In this document: piece by piece, positions 7,507 through 16,000 of the stretch
Layout: each line of letters opens with the position of its first letter
Position numbering within the stretch: position 1 is the stretch's first letter
Source: JBBRVW01 sp038246545
GTDB lineage: Bacteria > Actinomycetota > Actinomycetes > JACCUZ01
Direction of reading: 5' to 3'
DNA: 53,610 bases
Assembly: GCA_038246545.1 (NCBI GenBank)
Contig: JBBRVW010000033.1
Location: forward strand, 1 to 53,610
Program-made: the position numbers and the translations under genes
Notes under the pieces: model-generated
Seen by the model: the letters and a program-made list of their open reading frames with translations, nothing else
What the model was told of the DNA's origin: nothing
Databases searched by the model: none

Positions 7507-8527
7507 CGACCCGCCAGGTACGCAGACCGGTCAGGTCGAAGGAGATCTCGCCCACCGTGAGACCGAGTTCCATCAGCGCCTCCGCGACGTGATGACGCCG
7601 GTTGTACGGGCAGTAGAAGAGCATGTAGCCCCCGCCGCCGGCACCCGTCACCTTGCCGCCGAGCGCGCCGTGGTCACGCGCCAGCTGGTAGGCCTCGTCG
7701 ATGAACGGCGTGGCGATGCGGGGCGACATCCGGCGCTTCTGCTGCCACGCCTGGCCGAGCAGCTCACCGAATTCGGAGAGGCGGTTGCGCAGCAGCGCGT
7801 CCTTCATCTCCTGCGCCAGACGCTTCTGCATCCGCAGGCCCTCGACGGCCTCGTCGTCGCCGCGTCGGTAGCGCTCGGTCTGGTCGTCGATGATGTGGTC
7901 GGACAGCCGGGTCCGGCCGGTGTAGCAGAGCAGCAGGTTGTGCTCGAGCTCGCTCACGGTGTCGGGGCCGATCCGGAGCGGGTTCACGACCACGTGGCTG
8001 CCGGACATCTCCAGGAAGTTGAAGCCGCCGAACGTCGCGGCGTAGTGGTCCTGGAGCCCGCCCGAGATGCCGAGGTCCTCGCGCTCGAGGACGTGGGCCA
8101 GGTGCGCGATCTCGTAGTCGGTCATCGTGAGGCGGTTGTGCTCCTGGAGCAGGCCGACGAGGGCAACGATCATCGCCGACGACGAGCCGAGACCGGATCC
8201 GGGCGGCGCGCTGGAGTGCAGGAACAGGTCGAACCCGCTGCGCTCCCTGTCCAGCAGCCGCGAGATCGCGGACTTCACCAGGTCCAGCCGACCGTCGAAC
8301 ATCATCGGCTCGTCCATGCCGAAGTCGACCGACATGCCGTAGTCGAGCGACTCCAGGGTGATCTGCCGGTCGGCACGCGGCCGCAGGGTGGCGTGCGCGT
8401 AGCGCGCGATGGTGGCGCTGAGGACCAGGCCGCCCTCGTCCTCGGGGAAGGGCGGGACGTCGGTGCCGCCGCCGGCGAAGCTCACCCGCAAGGGCGCCCT
8501 CGCCCGCACCAGGGTCCTGCTCGCCAC
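7499..8527 (-). CDS. hddA: D-glycero-D-manno-heptose 7-phosphate kinase (GHMP family)
   Basis: A 342-residue GHMP kinase. N-terminal RAPLRVSFAGGGTDVPPF, the ATP loop SSAPPGSGLGSSSAM (105-119) and the C-terminal motif KVTGAGGGGYMLFY are those of HddA-type heptose 7-phosphate 1-kinases, which make the alpha-1,7-bisphosphate used for GDP-heptose. It is the first gene of a three-gene operon with gmhA and gmhB. The guanylyltransferase HddC, needed to finish GDP-heptose, is not in this window. The 99-base gap to the divergent acyltransferase should hold the promoter. Confidence 0.92.
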   Translation of the reverse strand: MASRTLVRARAPLRVSFAGGGTDVPPFPEDEGGLVLSATIARYAHATLRPRADRQITLESLDYGMSVDFGMDEPMMFDGRLDLVKSAISRLLDRERSGFDLFLHSSAPPGSGLGSSSAMIVALVGLLQEHNRLTMTDYEIAHLAHVLEREDLGISGGLQDHYAATFGGFNFLEMSGSHVVVNPLRIGPDTVSELEHNLLLCYTGRTRLSDHIIDDQTERYRRGDDEAVEGLRMQKRLAQEMKDALLRNRLSEFGELLGQAWQQKRRMSPRIATPFIDEAYQLARDHGALGGKVTGAGGGGYMLFYCPYNRRHHVAEALMELGLTVGEISFDLTGLRTWRVDG

Positions 8528-8626
8528 GCCGCCACGCTCCAGTCCGATCCGGTCCGCCCGTCCGGCAGCGCATCACCGTAGCCGGACCCACCCGTCGGAG
8601 GACGGCGGACGTGCGATCCTCCCGGG

Positions 8627-9838
8627 GTGAGCGACCCGCGCCGCCCCGGCCGGCTCCCCGGCGGGGTGCCCGCGCTGGACGGCGTGCGGGGACTGGCGGC
8701 CCTCCTCGTGGTGCTCACCCACGTCGGCTACCAGACCGGCGAGACCTCCCGCGGCCTGCCCGGCGCGCTGCTCGCCCGGGCGGACGTCGGAGTGGCGCTG
8801 TTCTTCGTGCTGTCCGGCCTGCTGCTGTACCGGCCGTGGGTCGTCGCGGAAGCCACCGGTGGCCCGGCGCCGTCCTGGCGGCGCTACTACCGGCGCCGCG
8901 CGGTGCGGATCCTGCCGGCGTACTGGCTGGCGCTGCTCGCCGTCGTGGTGCTCGCTCCGGACGACGGTCGCTCGGCCGGCGATGTCGTCGCCAACGCGAC
9001 CCTCATGCAGGTCTACGGCGGCGGCCACCTGCTCGGCGACTTCACCCAGACGTGGAGCCTGTGCACCGAGGTGCTGTTCTACGCCGTCCTGCCGCTCGTC
9101 GCCGTAGCGGTGGGGCGGCTGCGAGGGCCCGTCGCCCGCGTCGGCCTGCTCGCCGCAGTCGTGGTCGCGAACCTGGTGTGGGCCGGCCTGGCCACGACGG
9201 ACGCGCTGCCCACCCTGTCCAGCACCTGGCTCCCCGGCCACGCCGGCTGGTTCGCTGCGGGGATGCTGCTCGCGGCGGCAGCCGACGACGCTGCCCGCCG
9301 ACCGGCCGGGCGGGTCGGGCAGTGGACGCGCGACTTCGCCGGCCGGCCGGGCACCGTGCTGCTGCTGGCCCTCGCGGTGGCCGCGCTGGCGGTCACGCCG
9401 TTGGCCGGACCGCGCACGCTCGCGCCGACCACACCGGGCGAGAGCGTCGTCAAGGAGCTGCTCTACGGGGTCGTGGCGCTGCTGCTCGTCGCGGCAGCAC
9501 TCGTCGCGCAGCCGGGAACGCGCGTCGCGCGGGTGCTCGGCAACCCCGCCGCCCGGTGGACCGGCCGGGTCGGCTACGGCGTCTTCCTGTGGCACCTGCT
9601 GGTGCTCGACGGGGTCATGTCGGCTCTGGGCACGCCGCTCTTCGGTGGCGACGTCCTGCGGGTCGGCGTGCTCACGGTCGCCGGAAGCCTGGCGGTCGCC
9701 TGGCTGTCATGGGTGCTGGTGGAGCGGCCGCTGCTCGACCGGCTCAGCTCCCCGGTCTCGTCGCGCCGGGAGGGGGACGAGCAGCACGGCGAGCAGCGCG
9801 AGCACGCCCACCGCCCCGCGGCCGACCGGGGCGTCTGA
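8627..9838 (+). CDS. OafA/YrhL-type membrane acyltransferase
   Basis: A 403-residue acyltransferase-3 family protein with about ten membrane helices. It begins PALDGVRGLAALLVVLTHVGY (catalytic His in LTHVG), followed by GVALFFVLSGLLLYRPW and RRRAVRILPAYWLAL, which are typical of the family. The final helix ends VERPLL. Such enzymes move acyl groups from the cytoplasm onto surface sugars or lipids. Start is GTG 8627 after CCCGGG. The hydrophilic C-terminal tail (about 35 residues beyond VERPLLDRLSS) is encoded in DNA that also codes, on the other strand, for the end of aftD: the two genes overlap tail to tail by 132 bases. Confidence 0.88.
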   Translation: MSDPRRPGRLPGGVPALDGVRGLAALLVVLTHVGYQTGETSRGLPGALLARADVGVALFFVLSGLLLYRPWVVAEATGGPAPSWRRYYRRRAVRILPAYWLALLAVVVLAPDDGRSAGDVVANATLMQVYGGGHLLGDFTQTWSLCTEVLFYAVLPLVAVAVGRLRGPVARVGLLAAVVVANLVWAGLATTDALPTLSSTWLPGHAGWFAAGMLLAAAADDAARRPAGRVGQWTRDFAGRPGTVLLLALAVAALAVTPLAGPRTLAPTTPGESVVKELLYGVVALLLVAAALVAQPGTRVARVLGNPAARWTGRVGYGVFLWHLLVLDGVMSALGTPLFGGDVLRVGVLTVAGSLAVAWLSWVLVERPLLDRLSSPVSSRREGDEQHGEQREHAHRPAADRGV

Positions 9839-12800
9839 CACCACCGCCACCAGGCCGGCGACGACCAGCACCGCGCCGGCGACGTAGCCGGACTGCCGCC
9901 GCAGTCGCAGTGCGGACGCGAGAGCGGCCGCGGCGAGCACCAACCCCCAGAGACCACCCAGCACGGCGCCGAGGAGAACCGGGAGCAGCAGGTGCTCGGC
10001 GGCCACCGGTCGGGCCGCCGGCAGCGGCGCCCCCGCAGGTGCCCGGCGGTCGAGCCGGCCGGCCACCGCCGCGAGGCCGGCGAGTGCGAGCAGCGCCGCG
10101 AGCCCGACCAACAGCCCGGCCCGATGCCAGGCGCCGGGGCGGAAGTCGAGCCGCACCGTGGTCGCACCCGCCGGGACGACCCAGCCCTGCCGCCACCCGT
10201 CCACGGTCACCGCCCGCAGCCGCTTCCCGCCGGCGGTCGCGCGCCAGCCGCGGTTCGCCCCCTCGGCCAGCGCGAGCAGCGCCGCCGGGCCGGCGGCGAC
10301 GGCCAGCTCACGGTGCTCCGGCTCGTCCACCCGAGCGGTGACCTGCCGGTCCCCCGCGCCGCTCGCAGTGACCGGCCGGCCGAGGGTCACCTGGTCGAGG
10401 GCGAGCACGGGCGACGCCCGGGCCTCGAGCTCGGCAGATCCCGCGGGGAGCGCGACAGTCGGCGCGCAGGGCGCCGCGGTGAGCGCCCCGCCCGCGACCA
10501 GCTCGGCGACCGTGGCTGTGACCGCGAACCGGACGGTCCCGCCGCCGAGCCGCAGCTCCGGTCCCACCGCGCACGGCGAGCTGACCGACGACGCGGGCCG
10601 GGGAAGCGGGAGCGTGAGCTCGGGCAGTCGCAGCTGCTCGGGCGGGTTGTCACCGGCCCGGACGAAGGCGAACCGGAACGTCCGACCGGTGAGCGGCTCG
10701 ATTGCGCTGCGCTGCGCGCGCCCCCCGATCGGCACCTGTCGCTGCTCGGTCCCGCTGATCACCACGACTCGGGACAGCGCCCGGCGGGCGCTCCGGTCGG
10801 CCGTCAGCGGCAGCGCGGACAGCGTGACCTCCGAGGGGAACGTGACCGTGAGGGTGGGCGTCGTGTCCTGGGCGGTCGCCACCCACGCCGTGGCCTGGTC
10901 GCCGTCGACGGCGGCCCCGGGCCGGCCGGCCGGGTGCGCGACGGCGGCGCTGCTGCCGGACGCCGTGAACCCGAGGGCGCGGTCGAGCGCCGCGTCGAGC
11001 TCCGGTCCCGGTACCGGACGCACCGTGGCCAGGACCGGCACGGACCCGGCGGAGCCGACGTGCAGCGTGCGCCGCCAGGTGGGGCCGTCCTCGCCGTCGC
11101 GGACGAGCGTGGGGCTGCACGACCACGCCGGCCCGACGTCGAGGCAGCCGCCCCGCGACGGCGCGCGTCGCAGCAGCCAGGCCGCGGTGGCCGCGTCGGC
11201 ACGCACGTCCCGCGGCACCGCGAGGCTCTCGGTCACCGTGAGACCGACGACCTCCGTCACGGTCGTCGGTGCCGAACGCGACGGTGCGGCGAAGAGCAGC
11301 CGCACCCGACGCGTCGGTGCGGCCGGCGGGGTGACGACGAGCCGGCCGTCGGGACCCCGCCGCGTCCGCACGCTGCCGGTGTCGGTGACCACCCGCACCC
11401 GTGTGGGTGCGGCGAGCCCGCGGCCGCCGGCCGCGACGATCTCGAGCGGGCCGAGCCGGTGCGGCCGCGGCCAGCGCACCTGCAGCCAGCGGGGGCCGGC
11501 AACCTCCGAGGTGACCCAGGCGGTGCGGCCGTCACCGTCCAGTGCGGCGGCCGGCCGGGTGCCCGCCCCGCGCCAGCCGGGCCGGGTCGGGTCGGCGGCG
11601 CTGGACGACGCGGTGACGACGGCACCGTCGACGTAGCGCGCCACCGTCTGCTCGCGGGCCGGCACCGGCACCAGGTCGCCCGCTGCACGGTCACCGCGCA
11701 CGTCGTCGCCGGCCCGCAGCGTCGGGCCGTACGCAGAACCGGGCGCGGCACCGAAGTCGAGCCGGCGCCGGCGCAGCGTGTCGGTGACCAGGGCCGGCAG
11801 CGCGCCGACGCCGGGCAGCCGCGGGACCGCGACGGTCGGGACGTCGGCGATGCCGGCGGCGGACCGTGCCAGCGCCGACTCGGGGCCGCCGGCGAGCCGG
11901 CGTACGTCGGACAGCGGCACCGCGCGCACCCCGGCGGGGCCCGTGTCGACAGCCCACACCTCGAGCACCCGACGGGCCGGCACCGGCACCGAAAGGTCGC
12001 CGACCAGCCCGTCCTCGCCGGGCAGCCGCGGGCCGAACCCCGCCACCCGGCGCAGCCCGGGCGAGGTCGCGAGGGTCGCCCGGACGGCGACGACCGGGTC
12101 GCCGGTGGCGCGCGGGTCGACGTCGCCGCGCAGCAGCACCCGGCCGATGCCGGCGGCGGCGAGGGCACCGGCGAGCGCGCCGGAGGGGCGTCCCGCCGCC
12201 AGCTCGTCGACGACGCCGTCGAGCAGCCGGGAGGCGCCCGGGGCGCCGAGCGGCACGGCGTCGCGCAGCGCCACCGGCGACGACGTGAGTGCCACCAGCG
12301 GCTCGTCGTTGGTGTGGCCCCAGCGGTAGTCGCCGAAGGCGGTCGCCGGGGCCAGCAGGGTCCGCCCGGAGGGGTGGTCGTCCAGCCAGGTCGCGGCCGA
12401 CCGCCAGTACCCCGGCATCCCGTCGAACGGCGCGCGGCCCGCCAGGTCGCCGCGCAGCGCGGGCGCGACCGAGCCGAGCAGGGCCAGGACGACGAGCAGC
12501 CCGGCGCCGCCCACGACCGGGCCGGGACCGGGCAGGCCCCAGTGCTCGGGGACCCGGGCGTCGAGCCGTGACCAGGCCCGCTCGAGCGCTGCGGGCCCGA
12601 CGGCGAGCAGGTGGCTGAGCCCCACCGTGAGGGGCAGCCGCACCAGCAGGTCGAGCTTGTGGACGTTGCGCAGGGCAGCGAGCGGCCCGTCGAGCAGATC
12701 GCGCGCGGCCGGGGCCAGCGGGCCGGTGTGACCGACCGCCATGAGGAGCAGGCCGGCCAGCAGGGCCAGCAGCAGGAACCGGCGCTCGGGCAGGTCGCGC

Positions 12801-13753
12801 CGCGCCAGCCCGGCGAGGCCCAGGGCCGCCACGGCTGTCGTCGACAGCACCGCGACGGCGGCGGTGGCGAGCCACCAGCCGGCCGGCCAGCTCGGGCCGC
12901 CGGGCGAGGCCGACCAGGCCACCCAATCCGAGGTGCCGCGCAGCACGCTCAGCACCGAGGTGACCGACGTCGTGACCCGGGCCGACTCGATGTAGTCGAG
13001 GAACGGGAAGGCGTAGCGGCCCAGGACCAGCAGGGGCAGCAGCCACCAGGCGGACGCCAGCGCGACCCCGAGCACCCACCACCCGGCCAGCCGTCGGCGC
13101 GCCGTCCCGCGCGACCTGGTCGCGATCCAGAGCGCGGGCGGCAGGAGCACCGCGAGGGTGGCCACCGCGTTGACAGCGCCGACCGCGGCGTAGAGCAGGG
13201 CCGACAGCAGCGCCGCGCGCCGGACCCGGCCGCCGTCCCGGCAGGTGACCAGCGGCAGGAGCACCCACGGCGCGAGCGCCAGCGGCCAGCTCTCGGCCGA
13301 CAGGGCGCCGAGGGTGGTGAGGACCCGCGGCCCGAGCGCGAACGCGACCGCGCCGACGGCCCGGCTCCCCCACGTGCCGACACCCAGCGCCGCGGTCAGC
13401 CGCAGCATCCCGGTGAACGCGACGACGAGCACCAGCCCCCACCAGGCGCGCTGCAGCACCCACGGCGGCACCGACGCGAGGTGGCCGAGCCAGAAGAACG
13501 GCCCCATCGGGAAGAGGTAGCCGTAGGCCTGGTTCTGCAGCTGACCGAAGCCGGTGTGCGGGTCCCACCCGAGCAGTGCCCGGCGCAGGAACGACCCCGG
13601 GTCGACGACCAGGTCGAGCTTGGTGTCGGCGCCGACCAGGCTCGGCGACTGCGCGAAGGCCAGGGCCACCAGGCCGACCGCGACGGCGAGCTCGCGCACC
13701 CGGCGTACCGGCTCCGGCACCCGCGACGCGGTGGTCGCGCCGGGCGCGGTCAT
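9707..13753 (-). CDS. aftD: Alpha-(1->3)-arabinofuranosyltransferase AftD homologue
   Basis: A 1348-residue GT-C membrane enzyme. The N-terminus has the AftD/DUF3367 signature: DTKLDLVVDP, GFGQLQNQAYGYLFPMGPFF and RVLTTLGALSAESWPL, with multiple membrane helices to about residue 420, then a large extracytoplasmic part. Discoidin-like (F5/8 C) motifs occur near residue 740 (AALDGDGRTAWV) and 945 (AAVDGDQATAWV), fitting the carbohydrate-binding modules known in mycobacterial AftD. C-terminal helices close the protein. AftD uses polyprenyl-phosphate arabinose to extend arabinan outside the membrane; whether this organism makes arabinan cannot be told here. Start ATG 13753 overlaps the preceding methyltransferase stop (ATGA). 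Confidence 0.9.
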   Translation of the reverse strand: MTAPGATTASRVPEPVRRVRELAVAVGLVALAFAQSPSLVGADTKLDLVVDPGSFLRRALLGWDPHTGFGQLQNQAYGYLFPMGPFFWLGHLASVPPWVLQRAWWGLVLVVAFTGMLRLTAALGVGTWGSRAVGAVAFALGPRVLTTLGALSAESWPLALAPWVLLPLVTCRDGGRVRRAALLSALLYAAVGAVNAVATLAVLLPPALWIATRSRGTARRRLAGWWVLGVALASAWWLLPLLVLGRYAFPFLDYIESARVTTSVTSVLSVLRGTSDWVAWSASPGGPSWPAGWWLATAAVAVLSTTAVAALGLAGLARRDLPERRFLLLALLAGLLLMAVGHTGPLAPAARDLLDGPLAALRNVHKLDLLVRLPLTVGLSHLLAVGPAALERAWSRLDARVPEHWGLPGPGPVVGGAGLLVVLALLGSVAPALRGDLAGRAPFDGMPGYWRSAATWLDDHPSGRTLLAPATAFGDYRWGHTNDEPLVALTSSPVALRDAVPLGAPGASRLLDGVVDELAAGRPSGALAGALAAAGIGRVLLRGDVDPRATGDPVVAVRATLATSPGLRRVAGFGPRLPGEDGLVGDLSVPVPARRVLEVWAVDTGPAGVRAVPLSDVRRLAGGPESALARSAAGIADVPTVAVPRLPGVGALPALVTDTLRRRRLDFGAAPGSAYGPTLRAGDDVRGDRAAGDLVPVPAREQTVARYVDGAVVTASSSAADPTRPGWRGAGTRPAAALDGDGRTAWVTSEVAGPRWLQVRWPRPHRLGPLEIVAAGGRGLAAPTRVRVVTDTGSVRTRRGPDGRLVVTPPAAPTRRVRLLFAAPSRSAPTTVTEVVGLTVTESLAVPRDVRADAATAAWLLRRAPSRGGCLDVGPAWSCSPTLVRDGEDGPTWRRTLHVGSAGSVPVLATVRPVPGPELDAALDRALGFTASGSSAAVAHPAGRPGAAVDGDQATAWVATAQDTTPTLTVTFPSEVTLSALPLTADRSARRALSRVVVISGTEQRQVPIGGRAQRSAIEPLTGRTFRFAFVRAGDNPPEQLRLPELTLPLPRPASSVSSPCAVGPELRLGGGTVRFAVTATVAELVAGGALTAAPCAPTVALPAGSAELEARASPVLALDQVTLGRPVTASGAGDRQVTARVDEPEHRELAVAAGPAALLALAEGANRGWRATAGGKRLRAVTVDGWRQGWVVPAGATTVRLDFRPGAWHRAGLLVGLAALLALAGLAAVAGRLDRRAPAGAPLPAARPVAAEHLLLPVLLGAVLGGLWGLVLAAAALASALRLRRQSGYVAGAVLVVAGLVAVVSDAPVGRGAVGVLALLAVLLVPLPARRDRGAEPVEQRPLHQHP

Positions 13754-14508
13754 CGCCGCCGGAGGACGAGCAGCAGGTTCCAGGTCGCGACCTCGCGCAG
13801 GCCCGGCACCCGCACCAGGCCGCGGGCCCAGGACGGGTAGTAGCGCGGCCGGGCGTCGAGCAGCTGGGCGTCCGGCTGGTGGTGGGCCCACCGGAGGCCG
13901 TCGGCCACCGAGACCCGGAACAGGTTGGTGCCCACCCGGTTCTTCGGCGGCCGGCCGTACCGGCGGGTGTAGCGCTCGATCGCGCGGCGCCCGCCGAGGT
14001 AGTGGTACGGCGAGGTCTCGTGGCCGCCCCACGGCGAGAGCCAGTTGGTGTAGCTGAGGACGACAACCCCGCCAGGGCGGGTGACCCGGACCAGCTCGTC
14101 GCCGAACGCGGCCGGGTCGGCGACGTGCTCCAGGACGTTGCTGGAGAAGGTCACGTCGACGGAGGCCGTCGCCACCGGGAGCCGGCGCCCGTCGGCGACG
14201 ACGGCCGCCGTCCGCGGCACCGTGGTCGGGTGCACCTCGGTCGGGTCGGCGTCCAGCCCCACGTAGTACGCCCCCCGGTCGGCGAAGGCGGCGGCGAACT
14301 CCTCGGGACCGGCCCCGACGTCCAGCACCCGACGGCCGGCCAGCGACGTGAAGTCCTCGACCATCCGGACCGAGTCACGCGCGAGCAGGCCGTAGAACAC
14401 GTGTGGCTGGGTCTGCTCCACGGCGAACGCCCGCAGCAGCGCGACCGACCGGCGGACGCCCCGCTCGGTGGTCACGTCCACGGGGCGCTGCTGGAGGCGG
14501 GCGGACAT
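13750..14508 (-). CDS. Class I SAM-dependent methyltransferase next to aftD
   Basis: A 252-residue methyltransferase with motif I VLDVGAGPEEFAAAF, an acidic strand-2 end (VGLDADPTE), and FSSNVLEHVADP with VTRPGGVVVLSY, the Methyltransf_11 pattern. C-terminal sequence GRPPKNRVGTNLFRVSV is characteristic of an actinobacterial group that includes Rv0224c, as I recall it. Start is ATG 14508; a 17-residue upstream extension to 14559 looks non-coding. It is translationally coupled to aftD (4-base overlap) and divergent from the GT4 gene. Likely modifies a lipid or glycan precursor; the substrate is unknown. Confidence 0.86.
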   Translation of the reverse strand: MSARLQQRPVDVTTERGVRRSVALLRAFAVEQTQPHVFYGLLARDSVRMVEDFTSLAGRRVLDVGAGPEEFAAAFADRGAYYVGLDADPTEVHPTTVPRTAAVVADGRRLPVATASVDVTFSSNVLEHVADPAAFGDELVRVTRPGGVVVLSYTNWLSPWGGHETSPYHYLGGRRAIERYTRRYGRPPKNRVGTNLFRVSVADGLRWAHHQPDAQLLDARPRYYPSWARGLVRVPGLREVATWNLLLVLRRR

Positions 14509-14594
14509 CGCTGGTGAGCCTATCGGCGGGACCGGCGCCGATCCCCGTGGTTCAGGCACTCGCGCGGGCCACCGGCGTCTACCCTGCTCCCACC

Positions 14595-15797
14595 ATGACC
14601 TCGACCCGTGCCGGCGCCGCCGCGCGCCCGCTGCGGGTGCTGTTCCTCAGCTGGCGCGACCAGGGCCACCCCGAGGCGGGTGGGGCCGAGGCGTTCCTCG
14701 ACCACGTCAGCCGGCACCTGGCCGGCCGCGGTCACGAGGTCACCGTCGTCACGGCCCGGTACCCGGGGAGCCTCGCCGACCAGGTCCTCGACGGGCGGCG
14801 GTTCCTGCGCCGCGGCGGCCGGTTCTCCGTCTACCCGCGGGGGCTGCTCCAGCTGTTCCGGCTGCGCCGCGAGGTCGATGTGGTCGTCGACGTGCAGAAC
14901 GGCATCCCGTTCTGGGCGCCGTTGGTGGCCCGCGTCCCCGTGGTCGACCTCGTGCACCACGTGCACCGCGAGCAGTGGCCCGAGGTGTTCGGTCCGCTGC
15001 GCGCCCGGTTCGGCTGGTGGCTGGAGTCCCGCGTCGCTCCCCGGGTCTACGCCCGGTCGGCGTACGTCGTGGTCTCGCGTGCGACCCGCGACGAGCTGGT
15101 CGGTCTCGGTGTCGAGGCCGCCCGCACCACCGTCGTCTACAGCGGCCGGGAGGTGCCCGCCACGCCGCCGGTGACCTCCGGCTGCAGCGACCAGCCGAGC
15201 CTGGTCGTCCTCGGTCGGCTGGTGCCGCACAAGCGGGTCGAGCTGGCGCTGGAGACCGTTGCCCGGCTCCGGCCGCGACACCCCGGGATCGTGCTGCACG
15301 TGGTCGGTCACGGGTACTGGCACGACGAGCTGGTCGCTGCCGCCGACCGGCTCGGCGTCTCCGATGCCGTGCGGTTCCACGGGTTCGTCGACGAGGACGT
15401 CAAGAACTCGCTGGTCGCGTCGTCCTGGGTCAACCTGCTCCCGTCGCTCAAGGAGGGTTGGGGGCTCGCGATCATCGAGGCGGCTGCCCTCGGCGTCCCG
15501 TCCATCGCGTTCCGCGAGGCGAGCGGCACCAACGAGTCGGTCGTCGACCGCGAGACCGGCTTCCTCGTCGACCACGTCGACGGCCTGGTGGCGGCCACCG
15601 AGCTTCTGCTGCTCGACCCGGTGCAGCGCAAGGAGCTCGGCGAGGCGGCCCGCGCCTTCGCCGAGGGGTTCTCGTGGGTGGCCACCGGCGCCCACGTCGA
15701 GGCAGTCCTCGACGCCCTGGTCAGCGGGTCGGTGCCCGGTCAGCGGTCCGGTGCCGGACGGGTCGCCCGCGAGGTCCGCTCCGACCACCGGGTCTGA
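14595..15797 (+). CDS. Glycosyltransferase family 4
   Basis: A 400-residue GT-B fold glycosyltransferase. The N-terminal domain opens VLFLSWRDQGHPEAGGAE, the nucleotide-sugar domain has VVLGRLVPHKRVELAL, and the E-x7-E motif is EGWGLAIIEAAALG, all typical of retaining GT4 enzymes. Start is ATG 14595. A TACCCT box (14580-14585) ends nine bases before it, so the mRNA may be leaderless or nearly so. It is divergent from the methyltransferase-aftD pair, as in the mycobacterial Rv0224c/Rv0225 arrangement. Its stop is only nine bases from the convergent DUF2613 stop. Confidence 0.9.
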   Translation: MTSTRAGAAARPLRVLFLSWRDQGHPEAGGAEAFLDHVSRHLAGRGHEVTVVTARYPGSLADQVLDGRRFLRRGGRFSVYPRGLLQLFRLRREVDVVVDVQNGIPFWAPLVARVPVVDLVHHVHREQWPEVFGPLRARFGWWLESRVAPRVYARSAYVVVSRATRDELVGLGVEAARTTVVYSGREVPATPPVTSGCSDQPSLVVLGRLVPHKRVELALETVARLRPRHPGIVLHVVGHGYWHDELVAAADRLGVSDAVRFHGFVDEDVKNSLVASSWVNLLPSLKEGWGLAIIEAAALGVPSIAFREASGTNESVVDRETGFLVDHVDGLVAATELLLLDPVQRKELGEAARAFAEGFSWVATGAHVEAVLDALVSGSVPGQRSGAGRVAREVRSDHRV

Positions 15798-15806
15798 CCG
15801 GTCGCC

Positions 15807-15971
15807 CTACTGGCTGTCGTAGGTGATCAGCGGCCGGTCGACCGGCGCGCTGGGCTTCGCGGTGCCGACCGAGACGATCGCGAAGGAACCGGCGACGGCG
15901 ACGACGAGACCGGTCACGGCGCTGACGATGACCGGCACCAGGGCAAAGCCCTCGTCCGAACGCTGCGCCAT
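15807..15971 (-). CDS. DUF2613-like small membrane protein
   Basis: A 54-residue protein: short basic start (MAQRSDEGFAL), one membrane helix (VPVIVSAVTGLVVAVAGSFA) and a short outer tail ending RPLITYDSQ. Size, topology and position near an AftD gene match DUF2613, known as Rv0236A beside Rv0236c. ATG 15971 is chosen because GGAGGA lies five bases ahead; an alternative ATG at 16004 would add 11 residues and overlap the previous stop as ATGA but has no ribosome site. It is the last gene of the operon running from the second AftD-like gene. Role unknown. Confidence 0.78.
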   Translation of the reverse strand: MAQRSDEGFALVPVIVSAVTGLVVAVAGSFAIVSVGTAKPSAPVDRPLITYDSQ

Positions 15972-16000
15972 GCGCGTCCTCCGTCGACCGGTCTGCTCGC

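Noticed and set aside
9992..12571. An 859-codon plus-strand frame opposite aftD
   Set aside because: Shadow of aftD; no motif and a composition dominated by Arg, Gly and Gln.
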